In this document: positions 1-9,535 of the stretch, in pieces | Layout of the letters: every line of letters starts with the position of its first letter | Numbering within the stretch: the first letter of the stretch is position 1 | Translations under genes and position numbers: made by a program | DNA from: Xanthomonas cassavae CFBP 4642 | GTDB lineage: Bacteria > Pseudomonadota > Gammaproteobacteria > Xanthomonadales > Xanthomonadaceae | Direction: 5' to 3' | Assembly (NCBI RefSeq): GCF_000454545.1 | Contig: NZ_CM002139.1 | Span: forward strand, 1,798,213 to 1,862,212 | DNA: 64,000 nt | The notes under the pieces: model-generated | Told to the model about the DNA's origin: nothing | Databases searched by the model: none | What the model saw: the letters and a program-made list of their open reading frames with translations, nothing else

Positions 1-319
1 CGAAAACGGCAAAAAACCGGGGGTTTGAGCGCCCTCAGCGCGGCGGATGTGGCGTGTTTCGTTTTCCGGCTGCGTTGATCAGACCATCCTTAGACGGAAT
101 GGACGAAGATCAACGCCGGTCCTGGTCCTGCCTTGTGATGTGAGTTCACGCCTGGGGCGGACTCTGGATACCGTGCGGACACACAAGGGCCAGCAAATGC
201 AGATGCGGGAGCCGATCTACGATACAAGCTCGAAGCTTCAGGAGCGCATGGACTTGCCGCATCTGCTCCGATGATCAGTCGGAAGACATACCGCTGTTCG
301 GCGGCCATGTCCAGATACA
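1..319. other. Gene-free left edge
   Basis: No convincing gene is visible here. The open frames are short, lack ribosome-binding sites and run into the REP palindrome that follows. The stretch may be the intergenic tail of a gene outside the window. Confidence 0.5.
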
Positions 320-385
320 AGGAGCGCACCTGGGCGCGATGGGGCGTTACCGGGGATGCCACGTCGCGCCCGGGTGCGCTCCTAC
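320..385. repeat. REP palindrome pair (GTAG-type)
   Basis: The arm GGAGCGCACCTGGGCGCGA faces its near-perfect inverted copy TCGCGCCCGGGTGCGCTCC, and the downstream copy ends in CTAC, the complement of GTAG. The same unit recurs at 6808, 6999 and 7664 around the RAYT gene. It lies downstream of the ferritin-like gene on the minus strand. Such repeats are mobilised by RAYT transposases in related genomes. Confidence 0.85.
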
Positions 386-427
386 CGCCGCAGGCAACCA
401 CGCACCATCCTGCGGCACAGAAAACAG

Positions 428-450
428 ACAGGGCGCTCAAAGCGCCCTGT
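428..450 (-). terminator. Terminator after ferritin-like gene
   Basis: A perfect 10-bp stem, ACAGGGCGCT and AGCGCCCTGT with loop CAA, is followed on the minus strand by a T-rich CTGTTTT. It sits about 107 bases past the stop of the minus-strand ferritin-like gene. It could also act on the plus strand. Confidence 0.7.
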
Positions 451-556
451 TTGCTCAAATCATCGAGTCGATTTCAACTTTCAACTCCAGTGTGAATGTC
501 GATACCGATCATCGATCGCAACGCGTCGCTGCATTGCTGCATTGCAGTCACTCGGC

Positions 557-1117
557 TCACTCGCCGATCCAGCCTTCCAGCATGTCGGCGAATTCGTCGG
601 CGTGCTCTTCTTCCTGCGCCAGGATGCTTTCCAGGATGCGCTTGGTGGTGGTGTCCTTGTCGCCGATGAAATCGATCATCTCGCGATAGCTGTCGATGGC
701 GATGCGTTCGGCGATCAGGTTTTCCTTGACCATGTCGCGCAGGTCGCTGCCTTCCTTGTACTCGGCGTGCGAGCGCTTGGTCAGCGTATCCGGGTTGAGG
801 TCGGGCTCGCCGCCCAGCTGCACGATGCGCTCGGCGAGCTTGTGTGCGTGTTCCTGCTCCTGCTGCGCATGTTCCAGGAACTCGCCCTTCACCGCGTCGG
901 CAAGCATGCCCTTGGCCATGAAGTAGTGGCGGTAGTAACGCAGGGTGCACACGTATTCGGTGGCGAGCGCGGTATTGAGCAGCGCGATCACCTTCTCGCG
1001 GTCGGCGTGGTAGCTCTCGGTGATGGCACCGTCTTCGATGCTCTTGCGCGCGCGGGCGCGCAAGGTGGCGGTATCGGTGATGCCGGCGGAGGTGGTGCTG
1101 GCTGGCTGATTGGACAT
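557..1117 (-). CDS. Ferritin-like / bacterioferritin-type protein
   Basis: A 186-residue four-helix ferritin-like protein. Iron-ligand patterns are visible: an early E in EYVCTLRYY, then EFLEHAQQEQEHAHKL, a third helix with ENLIAERIAI, and a final EEEHADEF, giving the ExxH pairs expected of a di-iron centre. Family members oxidise and store ferrous iron in the cytosol and limit oxidative damage. It is probably co-transcribed with the peroxiredoxin gene 42 bases upstream on the same strand, which suits a joint oxidative-stress role. It is shorter and more divergent than classical haem bacterioferritin, so haem binding and cage assembly cannot be assumed. Confidence 0.85.
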   Translation of the reverse strand: MSNQPASTTSAGITDTATLRARARKSIEDGAITESYHADREKVIALLNTALATEYVCTLRYYRHYFMAKGMLADAVKGEFLEHAQQEQEHAHKLAERIVQLGGEPDLNPDTLTKRSHAEYKEGSDLRDMVKENLIAERIAIDSYREMIDFIGDKDTTTKRILESILAQEEEHADEFADMLEGWIGE

Positions 1118-1159
1118 GGCTGGCCGTTTTCCTTCTGAGTGGACGGGGGAATCAATGGA

Positions 1160-1642
1160 TCAATCGGGAAGGTGCTGCAGGACGTAATCGGCGGCAGACA
1201 CCTTGAACTCGCCGGGCTCTTCGACGAACAAGGCCTTGACCACGCCGTCATCGGCATACAGCGCGTAACGGCGCGAGCGCAGGCCCATGCCCGACCCGCT
1301 GGCGTCGATCTCCAGGCCCAGGGCGCGCGCCAGTTCGGCGTTGCCATCGGGCAGCAGATGCAGGCCGTCGGGGACCAACTGGCTGCGCCCCCACGCCTGC
1401 ATCACGAACGGGTCGTTGACGGCGGTGCACAGCACCTCGATGCCGCGTCTGCGGAACTCCTCGAAGTGCTCCACATAGCCCGGCAGGTGCTTGGCAGAAC
1501 ACGTGGGTGTAAACGCACCCGGTACCGCGAACAGCAACACCTTGCGGCCGGCGAACAGACTATGCGTGTCGACTGCTTCGATGCCCTCGCGCATGCGCTT
1601 GAGCACCACTTCGGGAATGCTGTCACCAACGGCGATGGTCAT
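1160..1642 (-). CDS. Peroxiredoxin, Prx5 type
   Basis: A 160-residue thiol peroxidase of the atypical Prx5/AhpE group. The active-site block PGAFTPTCS is present, with peroxidatic Cys48 and the conserved Thr45. No resolving cysteine in a typical 2-Cys C-terminal position is evident. No glutaredoxin domain is fused, unlike some family members. Members reduce hydrogen peroxide and alkyl hydroperoxides in the cytosol using thioredoxin or glutaredoxin. It is first in a likely two-gene minus-strand operon with the ferritin-like protein, pairing peroxide removal with iron sequestration. Confidence 0.92.
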   Translation of the reverse strand: MTIAVGDSIPEVVLKRMREGIEAVDTHSLFAGRKVLLFAVPGAFTPTCSAKHLPGYVEHFEEFRRRGIEVLCTAVNDPFVMQAWGRSQLVPDGLHLLPDGNAELARALGLEIDASGSGMGLRSRRYALYADDGVVKALFVEEPGEFKVSAADYVLQHLPD

Positions 1643-1706
1643 GGGGTAGGGCTCTCAGTGGCTGAACGAAGTCTAGAAAAGGGCAGGGGAAAAGCGCGTC
1701 AACGCG

Positions 1707-1734
1707 CTTGAAATCCGCAGCCCGACGCCTATCT
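1707..1734 (+). promoter_or_regulatory. Probable sigma-32 promoter of hsp20
   Basis: CTTGAAA at 1707-1713 matches the heat-shock -35 consensus exactly. After a 13-base spacer, GCCTATCT resembles the -10 consensus CCCCATnT. Transcription would start near 1741, leaving a leader of about 65 bases before the hsp20 start. Confidence 0.65.
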
Positions 1735-1805
1735 GACGCACATGGCCGACGCAACGGTGCACGCCACCGCCGCCGGCCCCTCACCCAACCTTTTGGAGGC
1801 TTGCA

Positions 1806-2282
1806 ATGAACATCGTTCGTTATCCCCAGTGGCCCACGCACGCCCTGCAAAACGAGATCAAGCATGTGTTCGACCGCTTCTTCGAACAGAACGGCGATAC
1901 CGACGAATCGGCCGTGGTGACCGCGCAGTGGGTGCCGCGCGTGGATATCAAGGAAGAGGCCAATCACTTCGTGCTGTATGCCGACCTGCCGGGCATCGAC
2001 CCGAGCCAGATCGAGGTGCAGATGGACAAGGGCATCCTGTCGATCAAGGGCGAGCGCAAGGGCGAGTCCAGTACCGAGACCGAGCGCTTCTCGCGCATCG
2101 AGCGCCGCTACGGCAGCTTCCATCGCCGCTTCGCGCTGCCCGATAGTGCCGATGCCGATGGCATCACCGCGGCTGGCCGCAACGGTGTGCTGGAGATCCG
2201 CATTCCCAAGCGTCCGGCGGCTACCCCGCGTCGTATTCAGGTCGGCAACGGGCAGGACCCGGCCGGCAATACGGTGCAGTAA
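1806..2282 (+). CDS. Small heat-shock protein, Hsp20 family
   Basis: A 158-residue alpha-crystallin-domain chaperone that holds unfolding proteins in an ATP-independent way. The domain spans roughly residues 40-145, including DLPGIDPSQIEVQ, the ERRYGSFHRRFALP block and GVLEIRIPKRP carrying the C-terminal I-x-I dimerisation motif. The start is supported by TTGGAGGC six bases upstream. The upstream sigma-32-like promoter indicates heat induction. The CbpA-like co-chaperone gene follows 140 bases downstream, so the pair forms a small proteostasis cluster. Confidence 0.93.
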   Translation: MNIVRYPQWPTHALQNEIKHVFDRFFEQNGDTDESAVVTAQWVPRVDIKEEANHFVLYADLPGIDPSQIEVQMDKGILSIKGERKGESSTETERFSRIERRYGSFHRRFALPDSADADGITAAGRNGVLEIRIPKRPAATPRRIQVGNGQDPAGNTVQ

Positions 2283-2354
2283 GGCAGCAAAACCTGGAGC
2301 GGAGCGGCATGCTTCGCTTCCCGGCGGCAACCGCACCGTAGAATAGGTGGGGTT

Positions 2355-2409
2355 GCCCGCCCGGCTGCGATATGACTGGCTTGTGGCCTCGGCTGCGGGC
2401 CGTTTTTTT
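2355..2409 (+). terminator. Possible terminator between hsp20 and dnaJ-like gene
   Basis: A run of seven T residues (2403-2409) follows GC-rich dyads: GCCCGC with GCGGGC, or GGCC with GGCC. The stems are modest, so this may be a leaky terminator separating hsp20 from the co-chaperone gene. Confidence 0.45.
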
Positions 2410-2422
2410 CAGAGGTGATTAG

Positions 2423-3319
2423 ATGGAATTCAAGGATTACTACGCAACGCTGGGCGTGGAGCCCAGCGCAGGCGATGCGGAGATCAAGACCGCCTACCGG
2501 CGGCTGGCGCGCAAGTACCACCCCGACGTCAGCAAGGAAGCCGGCGCCGAAGACAAGTTCAAGGCCATCAACGAAGCCTACGAGGCCTTGCGCGACCCGG
2601 CCAAGCGCAAGGCCTACGATCAGCTGAAGGCGCAGGGCTATCGCCCGGGCGACGAATTCCAGGCTCCCCCAGGCTACGGCGGCGGGCAGGGCTTCGATTT
2701 CGAGGAAGTGTTCGGCAACGGCGGTGCTGGTGGCGGCTTCAGCGATTTCTTCGAGAGCCTGTTCGCCGGTCAGCGCGGTGGGCGGCCACGTGGCCCGGGT
2801 GCCGGTCCAGGCGCGGGAGCCGGCCCGCAGGCGCGTGGCGACACCCGCGCCAAGCTGGCGGTGCCGCTGGAGGCCGTGCATTCGGGCGACAGCGTGCGCA
2901 TCACCATCAACGGCAAGCAGCTGGATGTGCGCGTGCCCAAGGGCGTGCAGCCCGGCCAGGTGATCCGCCTGAGCGGGCAGGGCAATGGCGGCGGCAATCT
3001 GCTGCTGGAGATCGAATATGCCGCGCACCCGCAGTTCGAGGTGGACGGGCGCAACATCCTGTACACCTTGCAGGTCATGCCCTGGCAGGCCGCACTGGGC
3101 ACCACCATCAGCGTGCCGACCCTGGGCGGGTCGGTGGAGCTGAAGGTGCCGGCCGATTCGGAGGCCGGCCGCAAGCTGCGCCTGCGCGGGCGCGGGCTGC
3201 CGGGCACCACCCCGGGCGATCAGATCGTGGAACTGGAAATCCTGGCACCGGCGCCGACCGACGATGCGCAGAAGAAGGCGTATCGCAATCTCGCCAAGGC
3301 GTTTGGCGAGACGGTGTGA
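2423..3319 (+). CDS. cbpA: CbpA-like DnaJ family co-chaperone
   Basis: A 298-residue type II J-domain protein. The N-terminal J domain (about residues 5-70) carries the HPD motif at 33-35 that stimulates DnaK ATPase. A glycine-rich stretch follows (about 80-140), then two C-terminal substrate-binding beta domains (about 145-290). There is no cysteine zinc-finger block, which separates it from DnaJ proper and matches CbpA. AGAGGTG lies upstream of the ATG. It probably works with DnaK on misfolded proteins handed over by the neighbouring Hsp20. Confidence 0.9.
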   Translation: MEFKDYYATLGVEPSAGDAEIKTAYRRLARKYHPDVSKEAGAEDKFKAINEAYEALRDPAKRKAYDQLKAQGYRPGDEFQAPPGYGGGQGFDFEEVFGNGGAGGGFSDFFESLFAGQRGGRPRGPGAGPGAGAGPQARGDTRAKLAVPLEAVHSGDSVRITINGKQLDVRVPKGVQPGQVIRLSGQGNGGGNLLLEIEYAAHPQFEVDGRNILYTLQVMPWQAALGTTISVPTLGGSVELKVPADSEAGRKLRLRGRGLPGTTPGDQIVELEILAPAPTDDAQKKAYRNLAKAFGETV

Positions 3320-3365
3320 GGTTGCTCCGCAGTCGACGTCGATCTGCACCATCGAATCGCAGCCG

Positions 3366-3433
3366 CACCCTCATCCGGCGCTGCGCGCCACCGTCTCCCG
3401 ATGGGAGAAGGAACCAGCTCCCGGTGGGAGAAA
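3366..3433. repeat. Dispersed repeat, CCCTCATCCG...GGGAGAAGG family
   Basis: The unit CCCTCATCCGGCG, a short hairpin GCTGCGCGCC, then TCTCCCGATGGGAGAAGG. Related copies occur at 20724 and 22491, and a reversed variant at 20600. This copy carries a second partial CTCCCGGTGGGAG hairpin at its end. All copies are intergenic, as expected for a small non-coding dispersed element. Confidence 0.7.
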
Positions 3434-3638
3434 GAAATCGACGCCGCGCCCCGTCGATGGGCGCGTCGAATCCAGCCAAGCCATGTCCTGCGCCGTACTC
3501 CTGCAGTCGTGTACGAGGCGAGGGCAGCGCGTCACTCCATCATAGGTGGCACCACCTGGCAGGCACCAAGCCGTTACCCTGCCCACCTATCGAAAGCGCT
3601 GCCGGCGCACTACACTCGCCGCACACTAGGGGAAACAC

Positions 3639-4025
3639 ATGGCACGCATTCTGATCGTCGACGACTCGCCGTCGCAGCTGCTGGGGATTCAGCGCATCGT
3701 CGAGAAGCTGGGACACGAAACCATCACCGCCACCGATGGCGCCGCTGGCGTGGAAGCGGCCAAGGAGTCGCTGCCGGATCTGGTACTGATGGACGTGGTC
3801 ATGCCCAACCTCAACGGCTTCCAGGCCACGCGCACGCTCAAGCGCGAGCCCACCACCCAGCACATCCCGGTGATCCTGGTGACCACCAAGGATCAGGACA
3901 CCGACCGTATGTGGGGCATGCGCCAGGGCGCGCGCGCCTACATCACCAAGCCGTTCTCCGAAGACGAACTGCTGGAAGTGATGGAGCGCGTGTTCAACCA
4001 GAAGGACGAACCACCGGCGGCCTGA
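3639..4025 (+). CDS. Single-domain response regulator, PilH-like
   Basis: A 128-residue stand-alone receiver domain. The acidic pocket Asp8-Asp9, phospho-acceptor Asp52 in VLMDVVMP, Thr82/83 and Lys104 in the KPF motif are all present, so it should be phosphorylatable. There is no output domain. It resembles PilH/PilG regulators that control twitching motility through the Pil-Chp pathway. No kinase or other pil gene is adjacent, so the partner is unknown and the PilH label rests on overall similarity. Confidence 0.85.
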   Translation: MARILIVDDSPSQLLGIQRIVEKLGHETITATDGAAGVEAAKESLPDLVLMDVVMPNLNGFQATRTLKREPTTQHIPVILVTTKDQDTDRMWGMRQGARAYITKPFSEDELLEVMERVFNQKDEPPAA

Positions 4026-4728
4026 TCGCTTCGGCGAGGCGATTCCCGGCGACGCGCTTCGCACGCAAGAAGAGCAGGGCCTGCTCCTGCGGGAGAGGGC
4101 AGGGTGCTGAAAAGGGGCCGAGTGATCGCCACCGCCGACCTGGCGCCTGGATTGAGCAGGCACGCCCTCGAACGCCGCCTGCGTCATGTTTCGCTGCGCA
4201 CGGCCACATCAGCTCAACAGAGTGCGTCAGGCCTGCGGCCAGCGCCGCGCTTGCCTGCCCGCAACCGCCATGCTTTCACTGCCCCGGATACCTCCGTTCG
4301 CGCGCATCGCTCATCATCGCGGCGCGCACGGTTCCCACACGCAGGGTCATAGGCTTGCGCACCTTTGAGTCGACCAGTATGCGTGTCCGGCGCGCACGCT
4401 CGCCCTCAGGCACGCCAGCCCAGCGTCGGCAGGCCGGGACTGATTAGCCAGGGCGGACGCCATACCAACAGCGCGTTCCTTGCCGCCAGCCCGCAGCGCA
4501 GGGGCGCGCCTGGTCGCCCGATTCGCGCTCGCGCAGGCATGCCGCTGGTTGCTCAGTCCCGACCGGCAACCGACGCGCCTCCCGAGCCGCCCCAGCGGCT
4601 AAACCGCCGATGCACCGATCCGGGCCTTTCAAAACGGCGGGTCTGCCCCATCTAGTAGAATCAGCGAATCACACAACACGGCGGCACTGCGGGACTGGCC
4701 CGCACAGCCCCTCGATCACGGAGCGTGC
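4026..4728. other. Gene-free stretch before hflK
   Basis: About 700 GC-rich bases without a supportable gene. The long open frames crossing it show no family features. A TAGAAT element at 4656-4661, about 70 bases before hflK, could be a -10 box, but no good -35 was found at standard spacing. Confidence 0.45.
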
Positions 4729-5868
4729 ATGGCCTGGAATACACCCGGCAACAAGGGCGGAGATGGTCCGGACCCCAACCGTCGCAGGTCCTGGGGGCCG
4801 CGCGGCGGCGGCAGTGGCGGGGGCTGGGGCAATCTGCCTGCGCCATTGAAGGAGCTGGTCGACGGCGGCGTGGGGCGCTGGATCCTGGTCGCGGTGGTGC
4901 TGATGGTGCTGTTCTCCAGCTTCCAGCTCATCGGCGAGCAGCAGCGTGGCGTGGTGCTGCGCTTCGGTCAGTTCTCGCGCATCCTGCAGCCTGGCCCGAA
5001 TTTCAAGCTGCCCTGGCCGGTCGAGTCGGTGCGCAAGGTCAACGCCACCGAGATCAAGACCTTCAGCAACCAGGTGCCGGTGCTGACCCGCGACGAGAAC
5101 ATCGTCAACGTCTCGCTCAACGTGCAGTACCAGATCAGCGACCCGCGCAAGTACCTGTTCGGTTCGCGCAATGCCGACCTGGTGCTGGAGCAGGCCGCGC
5201 AAAGCGCCGTGCGTGAGCAGGTGGGTCGTTCCGACCTCAATACCGTGCTCAACAATCGCGGCCCGCTGGCCATTGCCTCCAAGGACCGTCTGCAGGCGGC
5301 ACTGGATGCCTACAATACGGGTCTGTCCGTCACCGGCGTGACCCTGCCGGACGCGCGTCCGCCGGAAGAAGTGAAGCCGGCCTTCGACGAGGTCAACGGC
5401 GCCCAGCAGGTGCGCGAGCGCCTGATCAACGAGGCCCAGGCCTACGCCGCCAAGGTGGTGCCGGAGGCACGCGGCCAGGGTGCGCGCACCCGGACCGGCG
5501 CCGAAGGCTACAAGCAGGCGATGATCTCCAAAGCCGAGGGCGACGCCGATCGCTTCACGCTGTTGCAGGAGCAGTACGCCAACGCCCCTGAGGTGACGCG
5601 CAAGCGTCTGTGGCTGGAAACCGTGCAGAAGGTGCTGTCGGAGAATCGCAAGGTGATCGGCAGCGATGGCCGCCAGGTCATCTATGTGCCGCTGCCGGCC
5701 GACGCCAGCAAGTCCGCCAGCAACAGCGGCACTGCGGGCAACGGCAGCATGCCGTCGATGGTGCCGCAGGATGTGCTGTTGAATCCGTCGCAAACCAGTG
5801 GCGGCAGCGAGGGCATCCGCAACCCGGAGCGCGGCCCGCGCCCGACCGGCCGTGAGGGAACCGAATAA
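4729..5868 (+). CDS. hflK: HflK, FtsH-modulating membrane protein
   Basis: A 379-residue SPFH/prohibitin-family protein. A glycine-rich N-terminus is followed by one transmembrane helix (about residues 47-67), an SPFH domain (about 70-260) and a long helical region rich in A, E, Q and K. The tail is Ser/Asn-rich. HflK and HflC assemble into a large periplasm-facing complex around FtsH and restrain its proteolysis of membrane proteins. The stop overlaps the hflC start (TAATG), showing translational coupling. Confidence 0.96.
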   Translation: MAWNTPGNKGGDGPDPNRRRSWGPRGGGSGGGWGNLPAPLKELVDGGVGRWILVAVVLMVLFSSFQLIGEQQRGVVLRFGQFSRILQPGPNFKLPWPVESVRKVNATEIKTFSNQVPVLTRDENIVNVSLNVQYQISDPRKYLFGSRNADLVLEQAAQSAVREQVGRSDLNTVLNNRGPLAIASKDRLQAALDAYNTGLSVTGVTLPDARPPEEVKPAFDEVNGAQQVRERLINEAQAYAAKVVPEARGQGARTRTGAEGYKQAMISKAEGDADRFTLLQEQYANAPEVTRKRLWLETVQKVLSENRKVIGSDGRQVIYVPLPADASKSASNSGTAGNGSMPSMVPQDVLLNPSQTSGGSEGIRNPERGPRPTGREGTE

Positions 5869-6731
5869 TGAAGAATTCGCTAGTCATCGGCCTGATCGTC
5901 GCCGTGTTGCTGACCCTGATGGGCTCGGTGTTCGTGGTGCGCGAGGACCAGACCGCCATGGTGCTCAACCTGGGCCGCGTGGTGCGAGCCGACCTCAAGC
6001 CCGGCCTGCACTTCAAGATCCCGGTGGTGGAGTCGGTGCGCGTGTTCGACCGCCGCTTCCAGGTGCTGGACACCGCCCCGGCGCGCTACTTCACCGCCGA
6101 GCAGAAAGACGTCAGCGTGGACTTCTTCGCCATTGGCTACATCTCCGATGTGCGGGCGTTCTATCGCGCCACCGGTGGTGAAGAGTCGGTCGCCAATTCG
6201 CGCCTGGCCCCGATCATCACCGACTCGCTGCGCAACCAGATCAACTCGCGCACCCTGCAGCAACTGGTCTCCGGCGACCGCAGCGAATTGATCGCCAACC
6301 AGCTCAAGGGCATCAACGGCGCGATCAAGGGCTTAGGGATGCAGATCACCGACCTGCGCATCAAGCAGATCGACCTGCCGACCGACAGCCAGGTGATCAC
6401 CGACGTCTACGAGCGCATGCGCGCCCAGCGCAAGCAGGAAGCCAGCAAGCTGCGCGCCGAAGGCGAGGAACAGGCCCTGACCATCCGCGCCCAGGCCGAC
6501 CGCGAGTCCACCGTGATCGTGGCCGACGCCGAGCGCGATGCGCAGAAGCTGCGCGGCGAAGGCGATGCCGACGCCGCCCGCATCTACGGCCAAGCCGGTG
6601 CCAAGGATCCGTCGTTCTACGCGTTCTATCGCAGCCTGCAGGCCTATCGCGGCTCGATGACCGACGGCAACGGCGTGGTGGTGCTGGACAAGAACGACCC
6701 GTTCCTGCAGTACCTTAAGAGCGATCGTTGA
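5868..6731 (+). CDS. hflC: HflC, FtsH-modulating membrane protein
   Basis: A 287-residue partner of HflK with an N-terminal signal-anchor helix (about residues 4-23), an SPFH domain and the coiled QRKQEASKLRAEGEEQA helix region. Length and order match the family. In many proteobacteria a small DUF2065 gene and purA follow. Here purA follows, but a REP/RAYT unit occupies the intervening space and no DUF2065 gene is seen. A strong hairpin lies 17 bases past the stop. Confidence 0.96.
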   Translation: MKNSLVIGLIVAVLLTLMGSVFVVREDQTAMVLNLGRVVRADLKPGLHFKIPVVESVRVFDRRFQVLDTAPARYFTAEQKDVSVDFFAIGYISDVRAFYRATGGEESVANSRLAPIITDSLRNQINSRTLQQLVSGDRSELIANQLKGINGAIKGLGMQITDLRIKQIDLPTDSQVITDVYERMRAQRKQEASKLRAEGEEQALTIRAQADRESTVIVADAERDAQKLRGEGDADAARIYGQAGAKDPSFYAFYRSLQAYRGSMTDGNGVVVLDKNDPFLQYLKSDR

Positions 6732-6747
6732 TCGCTCTGCGCTGAAT

Positions 6748-6778
6748 CGACAACGCCCGCGTGATGCGGGCGTTGTCG
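6748..6778 (+). terminator. Terminator hairpin after hflC
   Basis: A perfect 13-bp stem (CGACAACGCCCGC and its complement) with the 5-base loop GTGAT. There is no long T tract, but stem strength and position favour termination of hflKC. Confidence 0.75.
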
Positions 6779-6807
6779 TATGTGCCTCTCACTGCTGCGC
6801 GCCCACC

Positions 6808-6873
6808 GTAGGAGCGCACCCGGGCGCGACCGGCTTTACCGGGGATGCCCGTCGCGCACAGGTGCGCTCCTAC
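6808..6873. repeat. REP palindrome pair, left of RAYT
   Basis: GTAGGAGCGCACCCGGGCG faces the inverted arm TCGCGCACAGGTGCGCTCCTAC across a short spacer. It begins with the GTAG tetranucleotide typical of RAYT-associated REPs. Confidence 0.88.
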
Positions 6874-6998
6874 GCATGGCGCGCGTCGGCCGATGGATCG
6901 GGCGCATGGCGCTTCGTGCACTGTGACGCTGATGGGGATGTCCGGAATCCGCAACTGCCTGGAGCACTTCTCCCGTCGTGTTGGCCAGACTCGACCCG

Positions 6999-7035
6999 GT
7001 AGGAGCGCACCCGGGCGCGAGGGGCCTTATCGGCA
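6999..7035. repeat. Single REP element
   Basis: One GTAGGAGCGCACCCGGGCG unit with no opposing arm, about 110 bases before the RAYT start. It has the same orientation as the first arm of the pair at 6808. Confidence 0.8.
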
Positions 7036-7142
7036 GACCCCGCTGATTGCCTTTGACAGTCAGTCGCCATATGGATTCCCCCTAGCGCAGAACGCGGCAA
7101 CCGCCGATATCCCGCGTGGTCCAAGGCCGTCAGCATCGCGCC

Positions 7143-7607
7143 ATGGCCAACATCGACTCCCCAGGGCATCGTGCGCTGCGCCGCGGCAGGCAGTCTTCGC
7201 CCAACAGCGTTTACCTGCTGACCACCACGACATGGCAGCATCGCGCCGTGTTCGCAGATTTTCTGCTTGCAGCAATCGCCTGCCGGGCATTCACCGCAGC
7301 AACGCCTTGCGATGCCAGGCTGCTGGCCTGGGTGTTGATGCCGGATCATGCACATTGGCTGTTGCAACTGGGGAGCGTCACCTCGTTGGCCGACGCCGTG
7401 TCCCGCATGAAAGCGTGCGCAGCGCGTTCGGTGAACGATCAGCGGCAGCATCACGCACCGGTCTGGAGCCGTAGCTACCACGACCACGCGTTGCGCAAAG
7501 ACGATGACCTGCACGCAGCCGCGCGTTACCTCATCGCCAATCCGCTCCGGGCCGGGCTGGTCACCCACATCGGTGATTATCCGTTCTGGGACGCTATCTG
7601 GCTCTGA
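7143..7607 (+). CDS. REP-associated tyrosine transposase (RAYT)
   Basis: A 154-residue Y1/IS200-like HUH endonuclease. The metal-binding HUH motif is PDHAHWL (His69, His71). The C-terminal helix with RYLIANPLRAGL is typical of RAYTs and carries a candidate nucleophile Tyr. RAYTs nick and move REP palindromes rather than their own gene. REPs of one family lie on both sides (6808, 6999, 7664), so enzyme and substrate are together. The ATG at 7143 fits the domain; a GTG 27 bases earlier is possible. The unit sits between hflC and purA, so it is probably domesticated and non-disruptive. Confidence 0.88.
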   Translation: MANIDSPGHRALRRGRQSSPNSVYLLTTTTWQHRAVFADFLLAAIACRAFTAATPCDARLLAWVLMPDHAHWLLQLGSVTSLADAVSRMKACAARSVNDQRQHHAPVWSRSYHDHALRKDDDLHAAARYLIANPLRAGLVTHIGDYPFWDAIWL

Positions 7608-7663
7608 GCGTCGAGCCGCGAGCAGAACTACTGCGTGCCCACCGTTTGCCGCGCTCGGCCGCG

Positions 7664-7726
7664 TGGGAGCGCACCTGGGTGCGACTGGCGTTACCGGGAA
7701 TGCCTGTCGCGCCCGGGTGCGCTCCT
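7664..7726. repeat. REP palindrome pair, right of RAYT
   Basis: GGGAGCGCACCTGGGTGCGA faces TCGCGCCCGGGTGCGCTCC. The unit closes the RAYT locus on its downstream side. Confidence 0.85.
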
Positions 7727-7860
7727 TCGACCCATTGGGATTGTCGCTACGGTGATCTTCCAGGCTAGGGGCCCTAGAGGCCGGCAGCGCTCGGAGCACC
7801 GCGCAACCGACGGCCAGCCGCAATCTGACCCGCGCCCGGTCCGCCGTCCGCCAGGGGTAG

Positions 7861-9360
<1,500 letters not shown>

Positions 9361-9386
9361 TCGGCTGACGCCAGACGTGGCATCGT

Positions 9387-9415
9387 CCAACGGCCCGGCT
9401 TGTCCGGGCCGTTGG
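9387..9415 (+). terminator. Terminator hairpin after purA
   Basis: A perfect 12-bp stem, CCAACGGCCCGG and CCGGGCCGTTGG with a 5-base loop, 26 bases past the purA stop. Only a short T run follows. Confidence 0.75.
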
Positions 9416-9535
9416 CATTTGAGGATTGCTGAGATTTGCCATGACTTCCGGCGGTGCCTGCGCGCACTGTTCCGGCGGATCATCCGCGGCCTGGCGCCAC
9501 TTGCCTGCCCACTTCGCCCACATCGAGAATTTCCC

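Noticed and set aside
90..458. 122-codon minus-strand open frame at the left edge
   Set aside because: Half of it is the REP palindrome and no RBS or family feature is present.
3401..4447. Long plus-strand open frame of about 350 codons
   Set aside because: It overlaps the response regulator in another frame and has no conserved features.
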